DNA of 64,000 nucleotides, taken from assembly GCA_035772785.1 (NCBI GenBank), contig JAOCPU010000054.1, forward strand, positions 124,001 to 188,000, written 5' to 3'. The notes beneath the pieces are model-generated. The model was not told the origin of the DNA and did no database searches. It saw only the letters and a list, made by a program, of their open reading frames with translations. Every line of letters starts with the position of its first letter. Position 1 is the first letter of the stretch. A program made the translations under genes and the position numbers. Source of the stretch: Phlebiopsis flavidoalba (Eukaryota > Basidiomycota > Agaricomycetes > Polyporales > Phanerochaetaceae). Positions 44,941 to 58,116 of the stretch are shown here, in pieces.

Positions 44941-46549
44941 ATGTCTTTAGCGTCACCATCTGCCCAGCAGGGACGCGGACGGTTGATCTTCTTCCAGTAT
45001 TCGCCATATATGAGTATCTCATCACATTCGTGATGATGAGTATATGAGGATAGTGTGGCAGCGACGACCATGGACCATGGCTTCCGGCCTCTTCCTAGCA
45101 AATAGGTGGATTCCCATTGTTGGGGTATTTGCCGTCAGTGTACTAGGTCTTTTGCCTGGTGACCCAAAGGTGTGTACTGGTTTGACGCATTTTAAACACA
45201 CTCAAGGCTAAGAGTCGACAAGGTGTATGTAGTCACGTTTATGCCTTCAATCCAGACTTGTTAACACTTTGGTGAAACAAACAGCGTGCTCGGCGGAGAA
45301 AACCTTCTTAGGGCATTGAGTATCATCAACATCTTTCTAGTAGCGTGTGCGTATGCGGGTTTTCCCTCCTAAGTCTTGGCACATTATTTGTGACTTCGCC
45401 ATGCTGATGGATGGTACAGTGTTTTTCAGCACTCCGTGGATATGCAATCTCCGACAGAAGAAGTTCCTGTTCTTCACTATATTTATTCTCGCATCATCTC
45501 CGGCTATCGAAGCAGCGGTATGCATCATATATAGGTTTGCATGTATACCGAGAGGTGCTGACAATTTTATCCAGTATCAGTATACTCATGAAAAGATTGT
45601 CTGCGATGACACAAGCTGCTGGATACAAATAGCTAAAGACGTGACAGATCGGACTATATTCATGTGAGTAAAGTGTGCGGTTTTCGATCGCTCCATATTT
45701 CTGATGACTGACATACAAAAAACTCACCAGCAGTACGTTTCTCAGATTGTGCTATTGAATGTTTAACATGCGCATATCATCTAACGACGAGATAGTGAAT
45801 ACAGTGACTGAATACTCCACACCACTAGCTGCGGACGCTCTAGTTCTTGCTGTGACATGAATGATCAAACATACAAGCACTATTTATAACTCTCGCAGGA
45901 ACAATGTAGCCTCCCCTCTAATACTCTGCCTCTTGAGAGATGGTGCGAGTTTGATAATGCCTCTACTTCTCGACATCACTTACAGAATTACACTATTGGC
46001 TAGGTACTTGGTACTTCATGTAAGTAATCCGTCATCTAGTTACTTATTCTCCTCAGCTGATTATATACTCTAGTGCCTTATTCATCTCGACCATGCTACG
46101 ATTACCAAACGTAGTGGGCTCGAATGTTTCTGTGCGGACAACTCAATTACCCACTAGCTGAACTTGAAGTCACTGAACTATACTCCAGAGCATTGTACCG
46201 CTTCCTTACATCCAACCTGGTACGATGGCGCACCCTGACCGATATATAATGTGCTGAATATTTGCATCGGTAGCCTCCCTATACTGGTTAACCGATTCAT
46301 GATCAACCTTCGTGCAAGCCCCAGCCGGTAACGAAACTCAGTCCGCCGGTATGGCCTCGGGCAGCGTGGAGTTTCCAAGTAGCCCGGCCAGACTCCGGTA
46401 TTCTGGGGAATATCGGGGAGTCTCTAGTCGGCGACGAGGAAGATGATTATACGATGGAGACGGAGGAATTCGACGCGGGGACCGTAACCCGCAGTGAGGA
46501 AGTGATAGAGAGCTGTGATTCTGAGACGGTGTCACCGTCACGCGGATGA
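44941..46549 (+). CDS. DUF6533-type seven-helix membrane protein
   Basis: An agaricomycete-expanded family of integral membrane proteins of unknown function. From ATG 44941 (MSLASPSAQQG) the plus strand gives VFAIYEYLITF (about 44998), VWQRRPWTMASGLFLANRW (about 45050-45110) with PIVGVFAVSVLGLLPGDPK, and an intron. After it come SCRAEHVL, INIFLVACAYAVFSLRVLA (the aligned W/R, NRY-like and SALRVYA-like spots of the family), further hydrophobic helices (KFLFFTIFILASSPAIEAAV, about 45450-45520), LCLLRDGASLIMPLLLDIT (about 45920-45980), and STMLRLPNVVGSNVSVRTTQ after a short intron. The cytosolic tail carries RFMINLRQA-like bases, RILGNIGESL-like bases and the acidic end EEFDAGTVTRSEEVIE, with TGA at 46547-46549. 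Confidence 0.7.
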
Positions 46550-47029
46550 TCAGGTGCAGGTCAGAGGATGCGTAAATGAGCGGACTTTACGTGGTTGAAG
46601 TTAGCGTTTGGCCTAGAAGATTGCATGTACATTTTATGACTGTATAGTGAGTGAATATGTCACAGGTGACAAAAGGGACGTACATGTGTCTATTGAAATG
46701 GGACATTAGATCTATAAAGTTGAATTGATTCATAGTAGCAAAGCATCTGATTTTGCTCCAGATGAGGGTAATGCCAACATCATAAACAGGATTCAGACCC
46801 AATCCTAGGCTCACTCCACTACCATGCGTCAACGGTAAGTTTGAGACTGTACACATTATGAGAGGGTTAACATGAACAAATAGCACGGACATAATTTAGG
46901 ACCAATAATAAAAATTACGACTGCGCTGGTTAGCCGTACCACCTGTCGCCTATACGTGTTTCAGCCTTTCGGCCGCTGTGGGATAATACTCTGGCGAATT
47001 TGGAAAAGCTCAATCGCACGCTATAATTT
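46550..47029. other. Gap between convergent genes
   Basis: 3' regions of the DUF6533 gene (+) and the Nse4 gene (-). A minus frame at 46587-46892 is not conserved. Confidence 0.35.
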
Positions 47030-48274
47030 TCCCGAATCAGCGTTTGTATAGACGAAGATGACGGCAGACTTGCCCTCCACGTAGCCATGTCAAGTTCCAT
47101 GACAAGCTGATGCTTCTTCAGCCCGTCATTGTAGTCCTCCGTCGTGGGCGCCTCGCATATGTCTACACGACGTTATAGCGTCTGTCAAACACGTTGTGAA
47201 GCATGTAAAGGGCAACTCACAGATGTTGGGTTCCCCGTTCTCGATGTCGAGAGCGCATTTACCGTCGCGAATCAGGAATGAGAGGTAGAAGAGATTTTCC
47301 ACGGACTGGCGCGAAGTCGTTCGGATGGGGTTGATTATGAAGCGGAAAATGTTAATCTTGCCCGTGGTTTCAAGAATGTTTCCAATCTTACAAAGCATAA
47401 AAATATCAGTAATGCAAAGAGCGACAAGGGTAGAGTAGCGCTACAGCGGCGACATTCTTCGTCGTTTCATTCTCAGAACGGGCTGATATCTTCTTCAGTA
47501 ATTTCTTGAGGCTTCCTGCCGATCCCTCCTTGTGCTTCTCGAGCTTGGATCTCTGTACAACGTTTCGCTTCTTCTGCTCGATGGAGAGAGGTCCCATCCT
47601 GAGGTGAATGAGCATCTCACCGTCGGCCATCCCGAATAATAGAGTGCGACCTACATGAAGTCCATGACAGGCACACGGTGGCTCTTTGCCACAGCCTTCC
47701 ACCCAATACGCTCCCAGTCGAGAGGCGTGTCGTCGTCGTCGTCGTATTGTACTCATTTTCATCGAGATCGTCCTTCTCGTTGACGCCGTGCCGTCCGCCC
47801 ATGAATATGACCAGCTTGCCGATGTAGTCGTCGACATCAAAGGCGCCACTGCCAGACTTCATGGCGCGCGCGAGCATCGCAGACTGCACGGATGCCTTGA
47901 CGAGCAGGTCCGAGTCGAGCGTCGCCTCTCCTGTGCCTCGTACTGGGCGCACGCTCGTTAAGCCAGCGGATACTGGGAAATAGGTAGGCGAGACGTACCG
48001 TAACGCGCTCAAAGAGATGATCGGCCACTTTGACGGTCTTCAGCATGAACTCTGCCGTGCCATCTGTGTGTTATTCTGGCGTTCTACAGCCGAATGCAGG
48101 AGTTTTAGCTCATGTTCAGGGGAGACCGGGCTACGACGACGCACCCTCAATTTCTGCTTTCAGGTCGCGGTACTTCTTGCGAATCTCGCGGCGCTGGGAT
48201 GGATCCTGGTCCGGGTCATACTTAATGCCATTAGTGCCAAATGAGCCTGCTTGGCTAGAGTCTTCGTACGCCAT
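47030..48274 (-). CDS. NSE4: Nse4, kleisin-like subunit of the Smc5/6 complex
   Basis: Bridges the Smc5 and Smc6 heads in the nuclear complex for recombination repair and replication-fork stability. The ATG at 48274 gives MAYEDSSQAGSFGTNG, then YDPDQDPSQRREIRKKYRDL, an intron (GTGCGTCG...ACACAG), EFMLKTVKVADHLFERV, an intron, EATLDSDLLVKASVQSAMLA and GSGAFDVDDYIGKLVIFMGG. Then LGPLSIEQKKR (read as MGPLSIEQKKR, about 47565-47600), SENETTKNV, INPIRTTSRQSVENLFYLSF and LIRDGKCALD. The tail has CEAPTTEDYNDGLKK and MELDMATW (about 47085). The order matches Nse4 N- and C-terminal domains. Several frame breaks lie between 47600 and 47760. The last codons are uncertain. The gene reads away from the MluI-box pair at 48.6 kb. 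Confidence 0.85.
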
Positions 48275-49915
48275 CTCGTCAAAGTCGCTGTTGTGAGAGC
48301 CAGGAACGTCGTCGCGTCTTGGAGAAATGAGTCGCGCGCTTCGCGACTATTTGGTTGTGTTGACGTGCCGAGACCTTGCCATGTACGGTAGTGTAGTCAC
48401 ACAGTCAGGTGACTAGGGACAACTCTTGGTTACGTTTCCGTCTCAGCAAGGGTAGACTCAGACTGTCGCAACGCTGCCAACTTACACTATAGGAACCGTG
48501 CGTTGAGTATTCAATACTGAATACTGGTTTGACGGCAAGATTGACTGCCATATCATACACGGGGACGTTCGCAGGCGCTTAGTTCAGCCACGACAGTCGC
48601 GACGCGCGACGCGTGCAAAACGCGTCCGCCAAGCGGACGATTCATGATTTTGGGGCGCAGATTACTCTGACACCGGCACTCTTCTCATCGTTGTTCATTC
48701 AGAACTCTGGAAAACTTTAGACCCTGTCTCAACATTTTTTCGGAAAATTATATTCGTAGGAACGCAGCCTGCGAGTCACTGTCTTCGTATGTATCCACCT
48801 TTGGGAAGCCAGTTGAGTACAAAGGGCAGAAAAAAATACACCTTCTCGGATAAACTATAGCGCGAAGGCCGACACCACGGAAAAACACTTGAATATGCTC
48901 GAACACACTTTTATCGGTGATGCACGACACGCTTCCATCAGCGCCAGCCATTGCTCACATCTTTTCATTCTTTCCGCAACTTCACCTGGCCTTCTGAGCA
49001 GAGGAGAGAGAACCAACATACTTTTTTGCTTGCCTCAGAGCCTATGAACCTCATTGGAAATGTTGTCATGGTCGCAAACCGCTATGGGTGAGTCCAGATT
49101 TATACCCGAGTCCCTCCAGACACGACTGAAAGCCTTATTCCCGTCGCACTCGTTGTATGGTGGTTCAGGTGACTTTAGCAGCGCATTAAAAAGGTTTGAG
49201 CTTATCATTCCAAGTACTAGGAAAGAGGCTACGCCAGCTTTTGAAACACATGATCGACCGCCAAACAAATCACGATGATAATTCGACCTCAGCAATGAGG
49301 AGATACTACTTGTTGGACGTAATACGCTCAGGGTAGCATCGTCACCTACTATTGGTTGGGTGCCTGTACTGTCGTAAACGGAAGTATGACTGCAGATGAC
49401 GCGCGACTGACTACAGTTTTCTTGAACAGAGCCGCTGTTTGACGGTGTCTGTCCTACATTTTTCGGGCATCTACCAAAATAACTAACTCAAATATGCAGG
49501 TCCCACCCGACCGGCGCAGCTGTATCGGAGTCGGAGCAGAGTGCGTACCCCTCGTCGTGCGTCATTGTCTGGCCACCTCACACCGCTCGTTTGTTCAGGT
49601 AGTCTCTGCTATCGCATGTCGCGATTTCGCTGATGTCGCCCGAGGTCGACGCCAGAGTGGCCGAGCGCTAACGAACGTTCCTGAGCTCACGAGACACAGT
49701 TGATGTGGGCGGAATCTGGACCGGGGCGGAGACGGTAATGACCGAGGGGAAGGAGGCTCGGATCCAGGACTATAAGTGCGGGGAAAGCGCGGGCGCCATG
49801 CGCTTGTTCCCCGTCTCCCACGACGAGCACGCCGCTATCGAATGGTACCAATCCTACGACATATCCCTCACACCCCGAGACTGCTCCTAACGCTAGCAGT
49901 CGGTCACCACACAAT
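48275..49915. other. Shared upstream region of Nse4 (-) and CNNM/Mam3 (+)
   Basis: Contains the paired ACGCGT sites listed separately. Small minus frames at 48748-48951 and 49035-49295 are not recognised and lack support. The part from about 49500 is the CNNM/Mam3 5' leader, with a short unsupported frame at 49705-49890. Confidence 0.4.
48609..48625. promoter_or_regulatory. Two MluI cell-cycle boxes (ACGCGT)
   Basis: ACGCGT occurs at 48609-48614 and 48620-48625, five bases apart, within a CG-rich patch about 335 bases upstream of the Nse4 start. In yeasts this hexamer binds MBF and drives S-phase genes, many of them DNA-replication and repair genes. The hexamers are directly visible; regulation of Nse4 by them is inference. 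Confidence 0.45.
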
Positions 49916-52900
49916 ATGTTCCCAACCTCTTTCGCACTTCCACAGACTTTCCCCTCCAGCCCGGAGAGGGATCCCTGCTCGTCCATGTCAAGAGAGCATA
50001 GCGAGAAACACGACACAACCTTTGTCGTCTTTGCCGTCCTCATCCCATTCCTTGTCTTGTTGTCGGGTGTGTTTGCCGGTCTGACGCTGGGCTATATGAG
50101 TCTCGACGAGACTCAGTTGAATGTACTCAGTATTAGCGGCACACCGTGAGTGCCTTTGTTTCTGTCTCTTCTCTGTCTTACAGCCATACTGTTTAGTGAC
50201 CAGAAGGCGTACGCAAACAAGATCAAGCCCATCCGACCCAAGGACGGCCATCTTCTGCTGGTCACACTCCTGCTCGCGAACATGATTGTCAACGAGACGC
50301 TCCCCGTCATTTCCGACCCTGTTCTGGCGGCGTGCGTGCAGAGCGTCGTCGTCAGCACCGTTCTCATCGTCATGTGAGTCCTTTCTCTTATCGCGGCCTG
50401 CGTATTCTCGCTCGCACGACGCTCTGTGCCAAAGCGGCGGGATGCGACGCACTCTGTGACCTCATGATCGCGTGTGTCCCATTACGCGACGCGACACGCT
50501 AATGTGACACATGGCGCTGACGTGGTCCCGGCGCGAGCGCCCGCAGCCGCCGTTATCGCACTCTGCCTCTCCGTTCCCCAGCACACCCTACGAGACGTGC
50601 AAAAGGAAACACCGGAAAGCCTTTCCTGCGGCGACGAGGACGTGCTCGCTCTTCTTACGGCCGGTTATCTGCCTATCGGACGGTCGCTGAAGGGATGTGT
50701 GCACAGCCCTGGCGGGTCGCGGGCCTAGAGAACCCACGTGTGTGCGAATGCCGTGGGGTCCATATCATCCTGCCGTGTGCCGTACACATACATGAGCTCA
50801 TTTTGAACGCGTAATTGACTCCCCTTCGTTTCTCTAGATTCGCAGAAATTATACCGCAGTCGCTCTGCACCCGATATGGACTCTACTTTGGAGCAAAGAT
50901 GGCCGGTCCTATGCGCGTCCTTCTGTGGACTTTGGTACGTGAAGCATGAATTCAATGTTGAGATGCTACCGAATATCTTATCGCCACTGCAGGGATTCGT
51001 CGCATGGCCCGTGGCGAAGCTTCTCGAGTTTATTCTAGGCCCGCACCACGGTATCATCTACCGTCGCGCCGAACTCAAAGAGCTCATTGCGATGCATTCG
51101 AGCATCGGAGAATACGGAGGTGATCTCAAGACTGACACCGTCACAATCATCGGTGGCGCTCTAGACCTTCAAGAAAAGGTCCGTCAAACAGGCGATGACC
51201 CCAATCGAGGACGTTTTTCATGCTTTCGATCGACGCGAAGCTTGACTATGAAACCCTGCGCCGCATCTGCCTGACGGGGCACTCGCGCGTGCCCGTGTAC
51301 GAAGAAGTAGAGGTTCCCGTGTCGACCTTGCTTGTGCAGGTATGAAAGCGCTCCGTTTGCGATTGACAGCTCATGCTGATATGCAAGTGCCAGGGCGCCA
51401 CGTTGAATTCGTCCGACGGACCCGTCCCAGCGGGGAAGCCAGCTCGCACCCAGAAGGTCAAGAAGATCATTGGTATCTTGCTTGTCAAGCAGGTGACGGC
51501 CTTCGCGTTTTCCCGTAGCGCCTTCTTTACTAATGGCCTTGCCTCTCGCAGTGTGTTCTCCTTGATCCCAAAGGTAAAACAGCCTTTGCAAATGAATGTC
51601 GGAATGACACTGACAAGTTCCGTCAGACGCGTGACACCCGGTGCGCAAGATCCCCTGAACAAGGTGCCCTTCGTGCCGAACAATGAACCGCTGCTCGCAT
51701 TCTCGACCGGGTTCCAGGAGGGCCCGCTCGCACATGGCGATTGTGAGCCGTTTCAGCATCGACCAGGCCGTGAGCGTGAAAAAGGCGGTGAAGCGGTGGC
51801 CTTACTCAGCGTCTGCGCGATAACCGTTGGCATCGGCGATAGCGACTCGAGCTCGTCGAGCAGCGAGTCACCGAGGATGAAGGCACCTCCGCAGGGAAGC
51901 GCAGCCCTGCTTCTCCGCCGCATCCCGTTCTCGCGCAAGAGCACCAAGGATGAAGATTCCAGTGATAATGCGGATACAGCACCCGGCGACAGCGATGCGG
52001 ACGAGCCCCAGGGGAGCAGTAAGAAGCTGAAGTTTAAAGTCGGCCGTGGCCGGAAGAAAGAAGCGTAAACAGGACATTGAGATGGGCGTAGTTCATGAGA
52101 GGGAAGGTAAAGAAGCAGACCGGACGAACAAGGTTCGTGCGATTGTAACCTGCGGCCCTGCCCAAAGCATCCTTTGGGAGATGGGAGCAGAGCATGCCCG
52201 CAGACGCTGTAATGTGACTGACGAAAGAGGGTGCTGGACCAGGTAAGCCAGTCGCGTGTTTTTGTAAACATTAGCTGACGAAGCATGTAGTCTTCCTCCA
52301 AACAGTAGATCCTGCGCTCATGCCCTCGGCATCATTACATTGGAAAGACATCCTGGAGGGTGAGCTTCGCATGAATCTAGACGGTCTCAATGATCTCTGA
52401 CACAGCTACTAGAACTTATCGGCGAGGAAATCTACGACGAATTTGACCCTCAGGGCCATCCTGACCTCAAGTCGTACGCGCTCAAAAAAAACGAAAAGAC
52501 CCCCCTTTCCGCCATCAAGCGCAAGATTTCTGGCTCCCGAAGCTTGCTCAATCCATCGGTAACATTGGTTTTGGTAATGTATCGGCTGCCCCCGGAGGCA
52601 GAGATACAACGACAAAGTCGCTGAGAACCCACAACTAAACGGCGACACCCCTTATCAAGCCTATCGAGATCGCGATTCCTGCGTTTGAGAGGACTGAACT
52701 TCATGGGACTAGGGCTAGGTCTTCACGCGCTCTAGGAGTGCACCGCCGGTACCTGGAGAGAGATGCAGACCAGCATGGAGTTGCGGACAGAGGCGGACAA
52801 TGCACCTACAACTGGTTCCCGAAGGACTCAGTTCAGCCCGACGAAGATGATTATGACGACGACGAGGACTTCAAGTTCAAAGACAAGAGAGTAACGTACC

Positions 52901-53317
52901 CAGGATCATTCATGAAACCAGGTCTGGAACCAAGCATGTCCTCCACTCTCCCCTCCCACCGAAATTCCGGAAATCGCACTCCCGCCCGGCGTCGCACGCA
53001 TCCGTACCACCACGCACGCCGCCCCGCTCCGCGCGCCTATCCCCGTTCCAGCGACAGCACTCGCTAACCGCTCTCGGGCGCCGCGTCTCTCGCGGTGCCC
53101 GCCTCCCGCAGCGCCTCGCCCGCGCCGTCGCTTGAGCACGCGATCATCGCGCGCGGAGCGCATGCGCCGTGCGGCGTCGGTGTTGTCCCCGCCCACATCC
53201 GTTCCCAAGGGCGCGCGTTTCAAGAGCAGTCCGCTCACCGGTGACCGCTTTGGTGTGTGTGTCGTCGCGGAGAAGGTGAGACGCGAAATGGGTTGTGGGT
53301 GTTGGCAGGGGCGTTGA
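49916..53317 (+). CDS. CNNM/Mam3-type DUF21 + CBS-pair membrane protein
   Basis: Homologues are metal-ion transport or homeostasis proteins of vacuole and plasma membrane (yeast Mam3, animal CNNM). From ATG 49916 the plus strand carries a first helix FVVFAVLIPFLVLLSGVFAG followed by LTLGYMSLDETQLNVLSISG (DUF21), an intron, KIKPIR..DGHLLLVTLLLAN and MIVNETLPVISDPVL, an intron, AEIIPQSLCTRYGLYFGAKM, VAWPVAKLLEFILGPHHGII, RAELKELIAMHSS, DTVTIIGGALDLQEK, then the CBS pair (TPIEDVF, LDYETLRRICLTGHSRVPVY, KKIIGILLVKQ; later LGIITLE near 52330 and ELIGEEIYDEFDPQGHPDLK near 52410-52460). A long Ser/acidic insert (about 51830-52060) lies between the two CBS halves. The tail ends FKSSPLTGDRFGVCVVAEKV and a stop at 53317. 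Multiple frame breaks. Confidence 0.88.
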
Positions 53318-54807
53318 AGAAGAACGGATACCTGGGGGAGAGGGAGAAGGATGGATCGGATTTTGAGTGACAGAACAAAGGAGTACCTTTGAGGTCGTTG
53401 CCACGAGTTTGATTGGCCCTACGCACGAAACTGAGATGGATCCTTTTTACGGAGAATGAATGCTACCCGATCACCTGGATTGCATATACGAATGTAACAG
53501 TAAATATGCGTACAATGGAATCTTCGTCTTCTTTGATGTCGTTTACATGGTAGTATATGCCGTGAAACAGGAAGATTTTTTTGCTGCTACCAATGTCGAG
53601 TATCTTGCAAGTCATTACGTTGCTTTAACGCCAGAGACGATTAAGTTGATACTGTGGCTCCCCATCTGGTTCAAAGTAGCTTTAAAAACACAGACGGTCC
53701 CCCGACTCCCCAAGTTCGGGACCCGCGGGACGGTGGACAGCCGTATGTGAATTTACATGAATATCCTCTGTATTTTTCTCTAGATGGATCCATCAGTCCG
53801 CTAGCTTCTGCAGCTGGGGTTTCAGAGGCTCGGAACTGTCGCAGAAATTCTCGAAGCATTGTCCCGACTCCGAGTTAGGAATGTGGCGTATCTAGTTGCC
53901 CTTTTCCGAGGCACATGTTGTCTTCATTAGTGGTAAATAGGCTGTACTATTGATGCGGCTTGTCTATTAGAGTTATCTGCCTGTGAAGGATTTCTATCGC
54001 GCTGTGTTTGCTCTTTCGTTGAAGGTAAATACTCCATCATCAGTTATATATGCCGCGCAAGCCCCATGTGCATGTGTCACGACAGGGTCCGCACAGATTG
54101 CATTGATTGGAGTTGTCCAGGTACAGTACCCTCAGATCATTCCATTGCTCGGAGGCAATAGCTGATTCTTGGGCTTCTTCAGTCCCCACGACCTAGGTAG
54201 CTCCTGCGCCTTCCTTCGAGCGGCACACTCAACAGGCTTGATGTTAAGGCCATGCGATCTCTTTTTCCGTTCTTTCTCGGTACGTGGTTCATGTCTCTGC
54301 CCAGACGTCAGGATGGCAGTGGGCCTTTGGGCCGAGTGTAAGTGCCTTGAGATGTAGCAGGGGAGCTCTCGAGGATCAGCTAATGAGATCCTTGTATAGG
54401 TATCCGTGGCCAGCAGCTCACGGAATGTCAAACGGTACCACTTGTCGTGAAGTCGAAGAACGATGGCTCGTCATCTGTCGGGGTGTCCCGTACTACATGC
54501 TAGCCTTCGAGGCCGATGGAATCCCGACCACGAGCGAGTGTGGGCACCGACGCGTCGGAGTTATCCTGGCAAGTAACACACAAACGAGGGTGCGCAAAAA
54601 CGGTTGGCAGAGAAAACCAATGGAAGTGGCACTGATAGGTGTTAGGATCTGTTCTTATGCTGGCCATGCTCGACGGGAACGGAAGTGCGGGTGGAGTCGC
54701 AACCCAAACATACAGTGTAATAGGTACGCCTGTAAATTACGCGCTTAATTGTATGATGTCACATTGAAGCCCTAGATTCCCCCGATAATAGAAGGAGCGG
54801 ACACTTC
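53318..54807. other. No supported gene
   Basis: Plus frames at 53460-53750 and 54284-54748 (154 codons) show no conserved segment. The latter may include 5' exons of the following cell-surface gene, since a signal peptide for it has not been found. Confidence 0.35.
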
Positions 54808-56151
54808 GTGCCTTTCACACGACCTCATCCTCTTCCTCTGCCCAAAATATCATCAAATCTGACGGACTCCATCTCAACATGCCAGCCTTGGGGACTTACC
54901 ATAGAGGGGCAGGGACAAAACCATACACTAGTCGTTCTCTCAACATTGACATGCTTCGGATTTATTACCAACTTCACAATGAAGGCGAACGACGAGTATT
55001 CACCTACATCAGCCGTGACGGACCTGGGGTAGAAGTCATCGGTATGTAAATAATACTGTTTGATTTGTGTAAGCATCAGGTACGTCACTTTGCGGCGACC
55101 CATAGCTTCCCGTGTAGGTTATAGGCGTACGGTGCCATCTGAAGTTCAAGTGTCTCCATAATTTCATGCCGCCCCCAACAGCCACTCGGACAGTGGGGCC
55201 CCCTCGAGTGGCCTCCTTCGTACGGAGGGTGGGGCCGATGACACAACGTGTCCAGGGCCTTCTTCTTCCGTCTATCCCACGAGCTCGCCTGAAACATCTT
55301 GCTGGCCACAACCACCCTCAACAACGAATGTCACGAGCAGCTGCAGGGTCAGTCCTTACCGAGGTGTCGACCATACACAAGCCGGATACAGCTAGCAGCT
55401 CGCAACAGACTACCGGGGCCTACGAATACACTTAGTCTCAATTCTCGGAACTTGAGCCCTCGGACTTAGCGACTATAACAGCGATTGCTATGTGTAGCAA
55501 TTGGGCCATACTAGATCTATTCTTCCGCCCGGAGGATGACTCGCGGAAAGCAGACGCGCCGGCATCTATGATCTGTACAATGCCTCTCTTACCATGGATT
55601 ATTCAAGAGGGGTGGGCCCCCAAGAGGGCCATACCACAGGACACCGCCAGCGACTATGGCGCCAGAATGAAGGGGAGATTATCCTCAGCCCGCAGCCACA
55701 AAACGCGCCGCACTCTTCTCGTCGCCCGGATCTTACAACAGAGACCTGGTCTCCACTGCTCATTCCGAGTGCCACGTGCTTGACCAGCCTAGCAAACGGA
55801 ATCCGGTACATTAAACGCGACAGAAGAACAGTAAGACCGGAAAAAAACCTTCTACGCCCGATTAAAACGCACCCCTCCCCGCCAACACAGCGGACAAAAA
55901 CGCAGCCAGCACACTTGCGCGCACAAGAGGCCACCAAGCCAAATTTCTGTTCCGAGCGGGGATCCCGATTGCATCCATGTCGACGAAGCTTTCATGACGG
56001 GTTTGAGCATGCGCGCGCTGTAGAAGACGTAGCATCTATCGCACCACACGAATTGCCTCTCCTCCCATATGGAGACCGTGTCAGCCCAACCACGCCCCCA
56101 GACCGGATCATGACAACACGTAGGCATGAGGCGCGGTTGGTATTCTGGTAA
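54808..56151 (+). CDS. Probable cell-surface/secreted basidiomycete protein
   Basis: The segment KISSNLTDSISTCQPWGLTI (54845-54905), followed by a Thr/Val-rich beta-like stretch and GERRVFTYISRDGPGVEVI (about 54985-55040, another frame), resembles the extracellular module of an uncharacterised family common in agaricomycetes (CQPWG motif, N-glycosylation sites, then a transmembrane helix and Pro-rich cytosolic tail). An intron (GTATGT...GTGTAG) follows. The transmembrane helix is not readable. The tail (about 55840-56150) has HPSPPTQRTKTQPAHL and RAVEDVASIAPHELPLLPYG before the stop at 56151. The start and signal peptide were not found. Linking the two ends as one gene is inference. Confidence 0.4.
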
Positions 56152-58116
56152 CCTTATGGGGTTATGCATTTATTAGTATTGTTACATTTTTTCGCAAGCA
56201 TACCCCAAGGAAGAAGATAGGTATTCGATGTTTTGCGCCTCCCTACGATAGGGAGAGAGCCTGCATGGTCTTCAGTCGTTTAACCCTCTTCGTCCATCGA
56301 CTCCATACCCGCGTTCTTCCACCAGGGCACACAGGCCAAGACCTTGCTCCGCTATCGCAACACTGTCACGTTGATCCAGCTCCTTACTTCGCGATACCAA
56401 ATATACACGTAAACACACCCGTAATTCGTATACGGCGCTCTTCTTCCCTCCCTCTCCTCTGGCTTGTCATCGTTCACCATTACGCCTTCCACAGTCGCCT
56501 CTCGGTGGTCCAGCGTTCATCGTCATAGAATTCGCTTTCGTACTGCCTACAACAACGTACGCGCCAGTACAACTTCACCCGCGTCGATGTACATACGAGA
56601 TGTTAGGGGTGTATCTAGGAAGATCTGGAGCCGCACCCGAGTCCGGCCGTCGGAACGACCCAGAAAATGGAGCGCCGTTCGTTTGGCATACCGCTATGTA
56701 GACGTTCGGCACGGATTTGAGTTTTGCATTTGACGCATTGGGTATGGGCACATACAAAGCGGAAGGCTCGAGGGGAGAAATATTCGCGCTGACATATATG
56801 TCGATCGAAGGAATCCTAACGTTACTGTTTGAGAAAGAATGGTGAGTAGTAATTGAGACGAAACATAGGGGATGGACGTACGCCTTATAAGCCCTTCTCA
56901 TCCGATGACGACTTGACTATTCGCTAGATATATAACTTACCGAATGAGAATGGGCGGAAACACTGATAGCACTGAAAACGACTAGAGAAGAGCAGAACTT
57001 GGTAAAACACGAGTGACTTCATTAGGGGCACGAGACATACCTTTGTACCACAAAAACCCATCCCCGTACCTCACTTTGCCCTCGCCGACCTCCGCCAAGT
57101 GTCAAACAAACGCAAAACACATACTAAGAGCCCCACATCATGCAAGACACGAATTCGCGTACTTTTTGTTCAGCTCGTTCGTGATGGCTTGCTGTGGGGC
57201 GGAAGTCCGAAATGCGACGGATGTACCGCAACGGTATCCTAAGCACGCTCAGTCTGTCTTTTAGTAGGTGGTTTGTTGCATAGCATGTGAAACTGAGAGC
57301 GTACCTTGATGATTGAGAGTACGAACATGCTATGGGTCTCAGTCAAAGACAGTTATAGTCTATTTTTCCAGACCCATTCGCACGATATGTACCCCCGAGG
57401 CTCAAATACTGGATTCAAGCGTGATTTGCGGGTCGATATGCTTCGCTGTTAACGCCGTCTGCCTTTAGGAAACTAGGAGGGTCGCGCGCAAGTCGCACGC
57501 CGAACAGAGCTCAATATGAAATGGTGTAGTATGACGAGCGTTCCCGTTTCACCCCCCCCACCCGGTCGCGCTTTGTGACCGAAGTGTCTACTGTGTCACA
57601 CACGGAGGTCACGACGGTACGAAGGACACATGTGATGCATATGATGTTTCATCGAGCATCTTTCCATCTCTTCTACCGTCCACGGCCTCTTGCACGCCCG
57701 ACACTTAGAGTCCATGTCGGACGCACCACCAGCGAGGCGCCAAAGCGCCCCAAGAGGGTACAGAGCCACTTCATAAGAACAACTCGGTAAGCAATCCACT
57801 CAGTCACGAAACTCTGCACAAGACTTATTATATACAGAGAGAAAAGAAGAACAAAAGGGCTTAAAGAAAATAGAGAAAGGAGGCCAAAGCTCGCTGCGAA
57901 AAGCGTCCCAACCGTCAAACCACAAAAAAGAAATAGAACCGCCATTCACTAGCCAGCCAAAGGTCTCGCTCGACAGCTTGCCTGACCAACGTCAGCGGAG
58001 AAGAATGGTCAAGCGAAGGAAAAAGAAGGGAGGAAATTCTCCAAGGGGAGCGCGCGCTTAAACCGACGTGCAGCTTAACACTTACCACGCAAAGACCGCC
58101 TGTGTGAGAAGAAAGG
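56152..58116. other. Intergenic, no supported gene
   Basis: Minus frame 56575-56901 (108 codons) and plus frames at 56265-56528 and 57013-57264 are not recognised. The right part may contain the 5' exons of the valyl-tRNA synthetase, whose true start is unclear. Confidence 0.35.

Noticed and set aside
49640..49720. Sequence resembling a tRNA-Ser/Leu D-arm (AGAGTGGCCGAGCG)
   Set aside because: No matching T-arm, anticodon stem or closing acceptor stem downstream; probably coincidence in the leader of the CNNM gene.
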